Shown here one piece after another: positions 1-9,400 of a stretch of DNA of 64,000 bases. The notes beneath the pieces are model-generated. The model was not told the origin of the DNA and did not search any database. It was given only the letters and a program-made list of their open reading frames with translations. Numbering within the stretch: the stretch's first letter is position 1; every line of letters begins with the position of its first letter. A program made the translations under genes and the position numbers. Source of the DNA: Pseudomonas sp. FP453 (GTDB lineage: Bacteria > Pseudomonadota > Gammaproteobacteria > Pseudomonadales > Pseudomonadaceae); NCBI RefSeq assembly GCF_030687495.1, contig NZ_CP117435.1, forward strand, positions 3,786,501-3,850,500. The letters are read 5' to 3'.

Positions 1-296
1 CCGACGGCGGCGTCGTTCGGGTCGAAGTTGACCAGCACCTGGCCTTCGTGGACCAGGTCGCCATCGTCGGCGCCGATGCTGACCACGGTGCCGGTGACCA
101 GCGGGGTGATTTCCACCACGTTGCCGTTCACATAAGCGTCGTCGGTGCTTTCGCTGAAGCGCCCGTAAAGCTCATGCCAGGCCCATACGCCGGCGACGCC
201 GAGGATGACGATCAGCGCCAGGCCGATCAGCATGACCTTGCGTTTGCGTGGGTTGTTGTCTTGCGCTGTTGCGGTGTTGCTGTCGGCAGTGGCCAT
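1..296 (-). CDS. EmrA-like HlyD-family efflux adaptor, N-terminal part (gene runs off the window)
   Basis: Only about 98 N-terminal residues are inside the window. They begin MATADSNTATAQDNNPRKRK, followed by one membrane-spanning helix (about residues 21-41), then STDDAYVNGNVVEITPLV and a biotinyl-lipoyl-like segment (GTVVSIGADDGDLVHEGQVL). This is the standard start of EmrA/HlyD periplasmic adaptor proteins, which link an inner-membrane MFS or ABC pump to an outer-membrane channel. It begins 15 bp after the stop of the channel gene and is read in the same direction, so it belongs to a marR-channel-emrA operon; an EmrB-like MFS pump would be expected next, outside the window. The family is clear from sequence; the substrate is unknown. 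Confidence 0.85.
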   Translation of the reverse strand, partial: MATADSNTATAQDNNPRKRKVMLIGLALIVILGVAGVWAWHELYGRFSESTDDAYVNGNVVEITPLVTGTVVSIGADDGDLVHEGQVLVNFDPNDAAV

Positions 297-311
297 GACG
301 ATTACCTCAAA

Positions 312-1763
312 TTATTCCGTACGCGTTGCTGGGGTGGCCGTTGCCACATTTGCGGCGTTGAACCCGCCACCCAGGGCCTGCATCAATTGAATCGACAGAT
401 CGATCTGCGCCGCGTTGAGCGTTGCCAACTGGCTCTGGGCCTGCAGCAATTGCTGCTCGATGCTCAGCACATCCAGGTAGTTGCCGATGCCCGAGCTGTA
501 GCGCTGCACGCCGGTGTCGTAGGACTGCTGGGCGATGTCGGCGGCGTGTTGCTGGGCCTGGATCTGCCGGCCGGTGTCGCGCAATTGGGTGATGGCGGTG
601 CCAATGTCACCCAAGGCTTGCACCAGGGTTTTGTTGTACTGGGCCACGGCCAGGTCGTAGTCGGCGTCGCGGGCATCGAGGTCGGCGCGCAGGCGGCCGC
701 CGTCGAAGATCGGCAGTGAGATGGTCGGCGCGATGCTGAAGAAACGGCTGGCCGAACCAAACATCGCATCCCCCAGCAACGACTCGGCCCCGGCGCTCGC
801 GCTCAGGTTGAGGTTGGGGTAGAAGCGGGTTTTGCTTGCGACGATGTTCTTGCTCGCCGCCTCGACACGCCAGCGCGCCGCGATCAGGTCGGGGCGCCGG
901 CCAAGCAGTTCGGCGGGCAGTACCGACGGCACGGCGACGGCGCCAGGCTTGAGCACGTTGGGCCGGCTCAGCTCGCCGCCACGGTCGGGACCTTTGCCGA
1001 GCAACACCGCCAGGGCGATCTTGGCGCTGGCCAGTTGTTTTTCCGCGTCGATCAATTGCGACTGCGAGCTGGCTTCCAGGCTTTCGGTCTGCTGGTACTG
1101 GTACTGGCTGTCGATGCCCGAGTTCAGGCGACGCTTGCCGAGGTCGAGCATCTGCCGGGTGCGCTTGAGATCGTCATTGGCCAGGTCACGCACGATATGC
1201 GCCTGGCCCAAGTCGCTGTAGGCCTTGGCCACGTTGGCGGCGAGGGTCAGGCGTGCGGCCTGCTGATCGACTTCGGCGGCGCGGGCCTGGCCCAGCGCAG
1301 CTTCCCAGGCGGCGCGCTGGCCACCCCACAGGTCGAAGTTGTAGCTGAAACTGGCGCCGATATTACGCACGGTGGCATAGGCATCGCCCTGCCCCAGCGG
1401 GTCTTTGTCCTTGGCCAGGCGCGAGCGGCTCACACCGGCGCTGGCGTCCAGGGTCGGCATGCGTGCGGCATCGGCGGCAAACGCCGCGGCTTCGGCCTGA
1501 TGGGCGCGGGCACTGGCCACTTGCATGTCCGGGCTGTTTTGCAGGGCCTCAACGATCAGGCCGTCGAGTTGTGGGTCGCCGAGGCTTTTCCACCAGTCGG
1601 CGCTCGGCCAGGCGGCGGGCGACAGCGTCACGCCGCTCAAGGATTTACCGGCTTGCAGGGTGCTGGCGTCGAGGCGCTGGCCCTGGGTGTCGAGGCCGCT
1701 GAAGTTGGCGCAACCGGCCATGCTCATGGCCACCAGTACCAGGCAAAGGGCGCGTGTGTTCAT
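312..1763 (-). CDS. NodT-family outer-membrane efflux lipoprotein (TolC/OprM-like channel)
   Basis: The product has 483 residues, normal for RND/MFS outer-membrane factors. It starts with a lipoprotein signal peptide with lipobox M-A-G-C near residues 15-18, followed by two outer-membrane efflux repeats rich in long Ala/Gln helices (for example around QARAAEVDQQAARLTLAANV and QLLQAQSQLATLNAAQIDL). It would form the trimeric outer-membrane exit duct for the adaptor encoded next. Its start overlaps the stop of the MarR gene by 4 bp (ATGA), which indicates translational coupling within one operon. Control is presumably by the MarR protein through the operators at 2249-2300. The substrate cannot be told from sequence. 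Confidence 0.9.
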   Translation of the reverse strand: MNTRALCLVLVAMSMAGCANFSGLDTQGQRLDASTLQAGKSLSGVTLSPAAWPSADWWKSLGDPQLDGLIVEALQNSPDMQVASARAHQAEAAAFAADAARMPTLDASAGVSRSRLAKDKDPLGQGDAYATVRNIGASFSYNFDLWGGQRAAWEAALGQARAAEVDQQAARLTLAANVAKAYSDLGQAHIVRDLANDDLKRTRQMLDLGKRRLNSGIDSQYQYQQTESLEASSQSQLIDAEKQLASAKIALAVLLGKGPDRGGELSRPNVLKPGAVAVPSVLPAELLGRRPDLIAARWRVEAASKNIVASKTRFYPNLNLSASAGAESLLGDAMFGSASRFFSIAPTISLPIFDGGRLRADLDARDADYDLAVAQYNKTLVQALGDIGTAITQLRDTGRQIQAQQHAADIAQQSYDTGVQRYSSGIGNYLDVLSIEQQLLQAQSQLATLNAAQIDLSIQLMQALGGGFNAANVATATPATRTE

Positions 1764-2233
1764 TCTTTACCTACCCGCAGCAGGGTGATGGAGTCACCTG
1801 CGGCTATCAGAATTTTCTTGAGGATGCGTTCCAGATCTGCCAGTTCGCCAGGTTCCAGGGAGCCGGCCAGTTGATTCAGGGCTTCGGTGCCGACGTGGGG
1901 CAAGGTGTCCGCCAGTTTCTGGCCTTCGGCCGTCAGCACCAGCTGCACTTGGCGGCGGTCCTGGGCCGAACGTTGGCGTTCGAGCAGGCCCTTCTGCTCC
2001 AGGCGGTCGAGCATGCGGGTCATCGAGCCGCTGTCCAGGGACAGGTGGCGACACAGCTCGGCCGGGGTGTCGATGCCGTACAGCGCCATGATCACCAGCA
2101 CCTTGAACTGCGCGGCGGTGATGCCGTACGGCTCCATATGGGTGTCGATAATCCGGTCCTTGAGCAGTGCGGCGCGGCCCAGCAACAGGCCGAGGTGGCA
2201 GTTGTGGAAGTTGTCGGGGGTGAAGTGTTTCAT
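1760..2233 (-). CDS. MarR-family repressor of the efflux operon
   Basis: The product has 157 residues with a central winged helix-turn-helix: ITAAQFKVLVIMALYGIDTPAELCRHLSLDSGSMTRMLDRLEQKGLLER, followed by the wing containing the typical DRR (QDRRQVQLVLTAEG). It is the first gene of the leftward efflux operon and overlaps the channel gene by 4 bp. Two copies of a palindromic site lie just upstream, one between the -35 and -10 hexamers, which strongly suggests autorepression relieved by a small phenolic-type ligand, as usual for this family. The ligand is not identifiable. The start is the ATG at 2233. Confidence 0.92.
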   Translation of the reverse strand: MKHFTPDNFHNCHLGLLLGRAALLKDRIIDTHMEPYGITAAQFKVLVIMALYGIDTPAELCRHLSLDSGSMTRMLDRLEQKGLLERQRSAQDRRQVQLVLTAEGQKLADTLPHVGTEALNQLAGSLEPGELADLERILKKILIAAGDSITLLRVGKE

Positions 2234-2248
2234 TGGGAAGTCACCTTA

Positions 2249-2306
2249 TTACTGCCTAAGCAGTGAATGTGTGACGAGATGTTACTGCTTAGGCAGCGAA
2301 TGTCAA
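2249..2306 (-). promoter_or_regulatory. marR-efflux promoter with two MarR-type operators
   Basis: On the minus strand a -35 TTGACA (2301-2306) and a -10 TAACAT (2279-2284) are separated by 16 bp. An imperfect palindrome of the form ACTGC(T/C)TA(A/G)GCAGT occurs twice: at 2282-2300, filling the spacer between -35 and -10, and at 2249-2267, just downstream of the expected start site. The two copies are close to reverse complements of each other and start 33 bp apart, about three helical turns. This is the expected architecture for steric autorepression by the adjacent MarR protein. The assignment of the sites to that protein is inference. Confidence 0.75.
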
Positions 2307-2344
2307 ATGGAATAATTAGCTTGCTTGGTATTTCAGCGGAACGG

Positions 2345-2359
2345 TTCTAAGGATCGTCT
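2345..2359 (+). promoter_or_regulatory. 15-bp box TTCTAAGGATCGTCT upstream of hybrid kinase 1
   Basis: The 15-mer is identical to 10287-10301, upstream of the fimbrial subunit gene. Here it lies 37 bp before the chosen ATG of the kinase gene. The core resembles the TAAGGA/TCCTTA half-sites recognised by RcsB/BvgA-type regulators, and the cassette encodes such a regulator. This is a candidate binding site for it; function is inferred. Confidence 0.45.
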
Positions 2360-2396
2360 GATTTCTCCCACGCTCCCCCGTCCCTACAGTGCCGGG

Positions 2397-5198
2397 ATGC
2401 GATTAAAGAACGTCCTCCATCAGATCAGTCCGGTCCTTTCCACGCCCTATGCCGCCCGCCGCCTCTTGCGCGTGTTTGCCCTGGTGCTGCTGGTGGGCAT
2501 TCTCGGCGGCGTGTACAGCTTTTTGTTGTTCACCTTCAACAATGAAGTCTCCCAGCGGCGCAGTTACATGAGCAGCGCCATCGCCGAGGCGCATACCTTT
2601 TTCACCACCCGCGAGGCGCTGCTGGAGAGCCTCAGCCTGTCGGCCACACGAGAGGCCGAATTGAACCTGCCGGTCTCCGATGAAGAAATCCGCCTGCTGC
2701 TGGGGCATACGCCGGGCCGGCAATGGAGCATCTGGCTGACCCAGCGCATGCGCGATTATTTGCAGGCCAAGCAGCTCAACCTGCTCTATGTCAGCTCCGC
2801 AGCCCAGGTGTCGCGGCTATACGACACCACCCCGGCGGCGGCCGACTTTCCGCCGGCGATGCTCGGCCAACTGCAAGCCCTCAAGCATCAGGACGCCTTG
2901 CGCGAACTCTGGCTGACCCACGCCAGCGACGGGCACTCGCAGTTGTACATCTTCATTCGCCTGGACGAGCGCGACCCGCAGTCCGGCTGGCTCGGCCTGG
3001 AAATGGACGACCGCGAAGTCTCCAATGCCCTGAACGACCACAGCGCCGGCGAGTTCACCATGTTCAATGCTCAGGGCATGCCGCTGTTCACCAACAGCCA
3101 CAACCCCCCGCCCGGGCAACACCTGCCGCTGCTGCGGCAACAGGACTTCTTCGGCTTTGTCGGCAGCGGCTGGTTGCCCGAGCAATTGGTGTTGCGCAAA
3201 CAGCTGAAATCCTCGGACTGGCAACTCACCTACTCCATCGACCTGCGCGCGGTGCTCTGGGCCTTGTGGCCGCAAATCAGCGGTGCGCTGCTGTTCTGCC
3301 TGCTGAGCATCAGCCTGGTGTGCCTGCTGACCCGGCGCCTGGAGCACCGCTTTATCACACCCGCGATCCACCGCATCCAGGCGCTGGTGGAAAGCGAGCT
3401 GTTCAGCCGCGACGTGATCCAGACCGCCCCCGTGGCGCTGTGCGTGCTGCGTCGCACCGACGGCCAGGTCGTGCTGGAAAACACTCTGGCCCAACACTGG
3501 CTCGGCCAGAGCAGCGAGCAACTCGGCGCCGGCTGGATCAATGGTGCCTTCGATCCCACCGCGCCGTGCCTCACGGACTACTTCGAGACCGCCGATGGCC
3601 GCCATCTGTACCTGAGCTGCGCGCCCACGCGCTACAAAGGCGAAGACGTGTTGCTCTGCGCCTTCAGCGACATCAGCGCGCGCACCCAGATCGAAGCGGC
3701 GCTGGAACAGGCGCGCCAGGCCGCCGACACCGCCAACGAAGCCAAGACCCTGTTCCTCGCGACCATGAGCCATGAAATCCGCACACCGCTCTACGGCGTG
3801 CTCGGTACCCTGGAACTGCTGGCCCGCACGCGCCTGGACGCGCAACAGAAAAGCTACCTGCGGGCCATCGAAGGTTCCTCCGCGACCCTGTTGCAATTGA
3901 TCTGCGATGTGCTGGACGTGTCCAAGATCGAAGCCGGGCAACTGGCCCTGGAGTTGAGCGAATTCTCCGTACCGGCGCTGGTGCTGGAAGCGGTACAAGG
4001 CTACGCCGCCGCCGCGCACAGCAAGGGTTTGCAACTGTACGCCTGCCTCGACCCGCACTTGCCGGAACGGCTGATCGGCGATGTCAGCCGCGTGCGGCAG
4101 ATCCTCAACAACCTGCTGAGCAACGCCGTCAAGTTCACCGATTCCGGGCGCGTGGTGCTGCGGGTCAAGCTGCTCAGCCGCGAAGGCGAGCGGGTGTGCC
4201 TGCAATGGCAAGTCTCGGACACCGGCAAAGGCATCGCGCCGGCCGACCAGGCGCTGATCTTCGAACCGTTCTACCAGACCGAAGGCAACACCAACGTGGT
4301 AGCGGGCACCGGCCTGGGCCTGCCCATCTGCCTGCGCCTGACCCACTTGATGAACGGCACGCTGCGCACGGTCAGCGAGCCCGGCCTGGGCAGCAGTTTT
4401 TCCCTGACCCTGCCGTTGGAGCAACCCTGCGCCAGTGCTACGGCTGCGCACCTGAACGAGTTGGCGGCAGAGATCGTCTACGTGATCTCGCCGGTGCGCG
4501 AACTGGCCGAGAGCGCCTGTGGCTGGCTGCGCCGCTGGGGCGCCCGGCCGCAGATCGGCGTGTCGTCCTGCCTGGCGCTGGCCGACAACGGCGTGCTCCT
4601 GGAGCTGCATCCCGGCCCCATCGAATCCTCCTTCAGCGCGCCCTGGCACGGCCCGCGGGTGATCGCCAGCGGCGAGGGTGGGTTTGCACCGCAATTCACG
4701 GGTGGCGGCTGGAAGGTTAACCTCAATGACCTGCACGCCATCCACCAAGCGGTTCACCAAGCCCAGGGCGGCCAGGTGGCCCTGCCGTCAGCGTCAGGCG
4801 ACCTACGCGACCTGCGCCCGTTGCACCTGCACATCCTGGTGGCCGAAGACAACGTGATCAACCAACTGATCCTGCGTGACCAACTCGAAGAGCTGGGCTG
4901 CACCGTGGTCTTGAGCAGCGACGGTGAAGAAGCCTTGTCACGCTGGCACGACGGCGCCTTCGACATCGTGCTCACCGACGTCAACATGCCCAGGCTCAAC
5001 GGCTACGAACTGGCCGAAGCCCTGCGCAACCTGGGTTGCACCACCCCGATCATCGGCGCCACCGCCAACGCCCTGCGCGGTGAGGATGCCTTGTGCCTGG
5101 CGGCGGGCATGAACCAGTGCCTGGTCAAACCTTTTACGCTGCGAGCCTTGTTCAGTGCCCTGGCTCCCTACGAACGAGTCGTTTATGAAGCCCTGTAG
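2397..5198 (+). CDS. Hybrid sensor histidine kinase 1 (Roc/Bvg-like; HisKA-HATPase-REC, no HPt)
   Basis: From the ATG at 2397 the product has 933 residues. TM1 is at about 22-46, a periplasmic sensor region of about 240 residues has no domain I recognise, and TM2 is at about 290-313. A PAS-like segment follows, then HisKA with MSHEIRTPLYG (His459) and HATPase motifs (NNLLSNAVKFTD, GKGIAP, GTGLGLPIC). A degenerate receiver-like linker precedes a C-terminal receiver with LVLTD-type motif DIVLTDVNMP (Asp861). The protein stops just after the receiver, so unlike kinase 2 there is no HPt domain. It overlaps the next gene by 14 bp. The arrangement with a REC-EAL protein, a LuxR-type regulator and fimbriae resembles the Roc systems of P. 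aeruginosa. An in-frame TTG at 2325 would add 24 residues, but the conserved 15-bp box lies in that stretch, so I prefer the ATG. Confidence 0.85.
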   Translation: MRLKNVLHQISPVLSTPYAARRLLRVFALVLLVGILGGVYSFLLFTFNNEVSQRRSYMSSAIAEAHTFFTTREALLESLSLSATREAELNLPVSDEEIRLLLGHTPGRQWSIWLTQRMRDYLQAKQLNLLYVSSAAQVSRLYDTTPAAADFPPAMLGQLQALKHQDALRELWLTHASDGHSQLYIFIRLDERDPQSGWLGLEMDDREVSNALNDHSAGEFTMFNAQGMPLFTNSHNPPPGQHLPLLRQQDFFGFVGSGWLPEQLVLRKQLKSSDWQLTYSIDLRAVLWALWPQISGALLFCLLSISLVCLLTRRLEHRFITPAIHRIQALVESELFSRDVIQTAPVALCVLRRTDGQVVLENTLAQHWLGQSSEQLGAGWINGAFDPTAPCLTDYFETADGRHLYLSCAPTRYKGEDVLLCAFSDISARTQIEAALEQARQAADTANEAKTLFLATMSHEIRTPLYGVLGTLELLARTRLDAQQKSYLRAIEGSSATLLQLICDVLDVSKIEAGQLALELSEFSVPALVLEAVQGYAAAAHSKGLQLYACLDPHLPERLIGDVSRVRQILNNLLSNAVKFTDSGRVVLRVKLLSREGERVCLQWQVSDTGKGIAPADQALIFEPFYQTEGNTNVVAGTGLGLPICLRLTHLMNGTLRTVSEPGLGSSFSLTLPLEQPCASATAAHLNELAAEIVYVISPVRELAESACGWLRRWGARPQIGVSSCLALADNGVLLELHPGPIESSFSAPWHGPRVIASGEGGFAPQFTGGGWKVNLNDLHAIHQAVHQAQGGQVALPSASGDLRDLRPLHLHILVAEDNVINQLILRDQLEELGCTVVLSSDGEEALSRWHDGAFDIVLTDVNMPRLNGYELAEALRNLGCTTPIIGATANALRGEDALCLAAGMNQCLVKPFTLRALFSALAPYERVVYEAL

Positions 5199-6372
5199 CA
5201 TCCTGATTGTCGAAGACCACCCCTTCCAACACTTGTATTTGCAGAACCTGTTCAACGAGCTGGGGGATTTTCACTTGGAGTGCGCCAAGGACGGCGAGGA
5301 AGCCTTGGCCTGCCTGAAAAAGCGCGACTATGACCTGGTGCTCACCGACCTGCTGATGCCGGGCATGGACGGCGTGCAGTTTATCCAGGGCCTGGCCGCG
5401 CAACCCTCGCGACCGGCGCTGGCGATCATGAGCGCCGCCTCCCGGCGCATGCTGATGGGCGCCAGCCTGGTGGCAAGCAACCTGCAAGTGAAGGTCATCG
5501 GGCTGATTTCCAAACCGGTGAATGCCGCCGCCCTGCGCTGCCTGATCGACCAATTGCAGGTGCTGCGCCATATGGCTCCGGCCGAGACCCAGCCCGGCAT
5601 TGACCGCCAGAGCCTGTTGAACGCCTTGGACAACGGTGAGCTGCAAGCCTGGTTCCAACCCAAGAAAGCCCTGAACAATGGCCGCATCGTCGCCGCCGAA
5701 GCGCTGGTGCGCTGGATTCATCCCGAGCACGGCACGCTGCTGCCGGGGGTGTTCTTGCCCGCGCTGATCGCCTTTAACCTCGAAGAGCGTTTGCTCTGGC
5801 GGATACTGGAACAGGCCATCGCCGCCCAAGCCCTGTGGCGCCAAGAGGGCTATGACATCCCCGTCTCGGTCAACCTGCCCACCCACCTGCTCAACAGCCA
5901 TGACCTGCCGGACCGCATCCTCGCCTTCGTCCACGCACATGAGGGCCTGCCCGCGCGGATCTGCTTCGAACTGATGGAATGCTCGGTGCCCGACGACATC
6001 AGCAACTTCTACGCCGGCGCCTGCCGTTTGCGCATCAAGGGCTTTGGCCTGTCCCAGGACGATTTTGGCAAGGGCTACAGTTCGTACATGAACCTGGTGT
6101 CGGCGCCGTTTACCGAATTGAAGATCGACCGCGCGCTGGTGCAGGGTTGCAATGCCAACGAAGAAATGGCCCAGGCGCTCACCAGTATCGTCAGCCTGGG
6201 GCGCCAATTGGGCCTGACGGTGGTGGCCGAAGGTGTGGAAACTGCGCAAGAACTTGCGCTGTTGCGTAAGATCGACTGCACTCAGGTCCAGGGTTTCCTG
6301 ATCTCCCACGCCGTGTCTTCGGATCAATTCCAGCAATTGCTGACCCATGACGGGCCGGCGAACGTGTATTGA
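5185..6372 (+). CDS. RocR-like REC-EAL cyclic-di-GMP phosphodiesterase
   Basis: The product has 395 residues, about the size of P. aeruginosa RocR. The receiver domain (1-120) has acidic EDH near residue 9 and phospho-acceptor Asp55 in LVLTDLLMPGMDG. The EAL domain (about 145-390) keeps the catalytic signature AEALVRW (Glu172), CFELMECS, DDFGKGYSS, LKIDR, VVAEGVET and QGFLIS, so it should hydrolyse c-di-GMP. The start is the ATG at 5185, inside the last codons of kinase 1 (14-bp overlap), so translation is coupled. In Roc systems the EAL receiver competes with the DNA-binding regulator for the kinase phosphoryl group and antagonises fimbrial expression; that role here is inferred from family and position. 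Confidence 0.87.
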   Translation: MKPCSILIVEDHPFQHLYLQNLFNELGDFHLECAKDGEEALACLKKRDYDLVLTDLLMPGMDGVQFIQGLAAQPSRPALAIMSAASRRMLMGASLVASNLQVKVIGLISKPVNAAALRCLIDQLQVLRHMAPAETQPGIDRQSLLNALDNGELQAWFQPKKALNNGRIVAAEALVRWIHPEHGTLLPGVFLPALIAFNLEERLLWRILEQAIAAQALWRQEGYDIPVSVNLPTHLLNSHDLPDRILAFVHAHEGLPARICFELMECSVPDDISNFYAGACRLRIKGFGLSQDDFGKGYSSYMNLVSAPFTELKIDRALVQGCNANEEMAQALTSIVSLGRQLGLTVVAEGVETAQELALLRKIDCTQVQGFLISHAVSSDQFQQLLTHDGPANVY

Positions 6373-6440
6373 CCCGCAGCAGGCTGTTGACGTACGTCGC
6401 TTGCCACCGAGGTCATTGTGTCCAAAGGCTGCTCCCGCTA

Positions 6441-9400
6441 ATGCCCCATCCCAACGCCTTCCTGGAGAAACTGGCGCGCAGTTCGTTGCGCCTGAACAAA
6501 GGCCTGATGGTGCTCGGCGCCCTGGTCCTGCTGTTGCTGGGCATCAGTTACCTGGGGGTGCAGCGTGTGATTGATGAACAGCACGACACCTTCCAGTTCC
6601 ACTTCGCGCGGCTGATGGAAAATATCCAGGAACAGGAAGTCTTCCTGCAGAACATCGCGCGGGAAAGTGTCCAGGACAAGCTGGACCCCTCGACCCTGCT
6701 GCCGCCGTATATCCAAAAGCCGCTGCCCGAGGCGGGGCCAAACATCTATGAAGGCCGAGGGCAGCCGTTCTCCTTGCCCTACAGTTTGAAAATCAACCCG
6801 GACAAGATCGGCGCCGACCAATACCCCAAAGTCTTCGCCCTCGGCACCTACCTTTCCGCCTACTACAGCGCGTTCTGGGCGGCGTCGCACTACCAGTCGC
6901 CCCAGGTGATCCTGCTCAATGGCCCGGACAACTACGACGTGACCGTGCCTGCCGCCGGCCGTTTGCGCGGCGCGGGGCAGATAGCGATCGGCACGCTGGT
7001 GGAGGCCATGGCCCCGCTGCACACGCGCCCGGCCGGGCAAAACACGCCAGCGCATCAGGTGCAGTGGCAACCCTACGCGGATGACAGCGGCGCGCCGACC
7101 CTGCTGGCCTACGTCGATATCAACCTGACGTCGACCGCGCTGGACATCGAGGGCGCCAATCCCCGGGTGTTCGTGGCGTCGCTGCTGAAACTGGCGCACG
7201 TCAACAACATCGAGCGCTTGATGCAGTGGACGACCTACGATGAGTTCACCTTGATCACCCCCGCCGGCGCAGTCCTGACGGGCAGCCTCACGCCTGGCCA
7301 GGTGCTGCATGAAGGCGTCAACTTCACCCGCGACGGCCTGGTGTTCAAGCTGATCAGTGCCGGTGCGCAGCACTGGACGGCGATCTACGTCATCAGTATG
7401 GCGAGCCTCCTCGACTCCGCCTTGTGGCCCTTGCTCGGCCTGGTGGCCCTGGTGCTGGCGGCGCTTGCCGGCGGCCGCGTGGTCAATCGCTGGTACACCG
7501 CAGAGGTGGTACTGCCCGCCCAGCACGCACACGCCAGCATCGCCGAAAGCGAAGCGTTCAGCCGCGCAGTCATCGACACCGCGCCCACCGGCTTGTGCGT
7601 GATCCGCCGCAACGATCACCGCGTACTCTTGGAAAACAGACGCGCCCAACAGTGGCACGACACCCGTCAACTGATCGACTTGCTCGAGCAACAACCGCCC
7701 ACCCAACCCGGCCAGGCGCACCTCGAGATCAACGGCCGCCACCTGCACGTGGCCTTCGTGCCCACCCGTTACCAGGGCCAGGATGCCTGGCTGTGTGCGC
7801 TGCATGATGTGACCCGGCATGTCGAAGACGCCGCCGCCCTGGAAGAGGCACGCCACGCCGCCGACTCGGCGAACCAGGCCAAAAGCCGCTTCCTGGCGAC
7901 CATGAGCCATGAAATCCGCACCCCGTTGTATGGCGTGCTGGGCACCCTGGAGTTGCTCGGCCTCACCCCGCTCGCCCCGCGCCAGCAGGATTACCTGCAC
8001 ACCATCCAGCGCTCCTCGGCCACCTTGTTTCAACTGATCAGCGACGTGCTGGATGTATCGAAGATCGAGGCCGGGCAGATGACCCTTGAACTCCAGGACT
8101 TCTGCCCACTGGCGCTGGTCGAAGACAGCGTGCGCACCTACAGCGCCTTCGCCCAAGCCAAGGGCCTGCAACTGTATGCCTGCATCGATCCGGCGCTGCC
8201 CAACCGGTTGCGGGGCGACCCGCTGCGCATTCGCCAGATCCTCAATAACCTGCTGAGCAACGCGATCAAGTTCACCGATTACGGCCGCGTGGTGTTGCGC
8301 GTAAGGGTGGCGGAACAGGCGGACGGCCAGGTGAACCTGCAGTGGCAAGTGAGTGACTCGGGCGTGGGTATTTCCCAGGAACAACAGCAACAACTGTTCG
8401 ACCCGTTCTATCAGGTCAACGATGCCACCAGCCAGGCCGGCGCCGGCTTGGGCCTGGCGATCTGCAAATGGCTGTGCGACATGATGCACGGCCAGTTGAA
8501 CCTGGTCAGCGAACCCGGGCTGGGCAGCAGCTTCACCCTGCAACTCACGTTGCCAGTGGTGCCGGGCGATTTGGCTGACTGTCCCGTGTTCAGCGCAGGA
8601 GCACCCGCCGTCTACGTACGCGCCCCCATCGCCGAACTGGCGCAGCACGTCACCGGCTGGCTCAACCGCCTCGGCCTCGACAGCCGCTTGGTGACGGCTG
8701 AACCGGCGCCCGACGCAGCGTTGCTGGTGGACCTGCTGCCCGCCGCCAACAGCCCACCCTGGCCGGGACCACGCATCATCGCCGAACCTGGCGGGCCGAA
8801 CCCCGCGCAACGCACGGGTGCCGATTGGGCCGTCGATGCCCATGACATCCGTGCAATCGCCTGGGCGATTGACCTGGTGCAGCAAGGCGCCCACCCCAAC
8901 CGCCCCGCGCCGTCGGCCACGCGCCACGACCTGAACCTGCACGTGCTGGTGGCCGAAGACAACGCGATCAACGCGGCGATTATCCAGGAGCAACTGGAAG
9001 CCCTGGGCTGCGCGGTGACGCTGACCGCCAACGGCGAACAGGCCCTGGCCCAATGGCTGCCGGGGCGGTTCGACCTGGTCCTCACCGACGTCAACATGCC
9101 CGTGATGAACGGCTACCAATTGACCGAAGCCCTGCGCCAGCAGGACACGACGCTGCCGATTATTGGCATCACCGCCAACGCCCTGCGCGAAGAGGGCGAG
9201 CGCTGCGCGGCCGTCGGCATGAACGCCTGGATGGTCAAGCCATTGAACCTGGCCACCTTGCGCGCGCAGTTGGAGCAACATTGCCAGATCGCCCTGCCGG
9301 CGCCCGTCGAACTGCCACAGCTGTCGCCGAAAATGCGTGAGTTGTTTGTCAGCACACTGCGCCAGGACGTCCACGCCACGCTGGCGGCGATGAACCTCAA

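Noticed and set aside
2325..2396. TTG start for kinase 1 adding 24 residues
   Set aside because: The extension covers the 15-bp box shared with the fimbrial promoter and has no ribosome-binding site.
2817..4760. Long minus-strand frame opposite kinase 1
   Set aside because: Low-complexity antisense product; the plus strand encodes clear HisKA/HATPase motifs.
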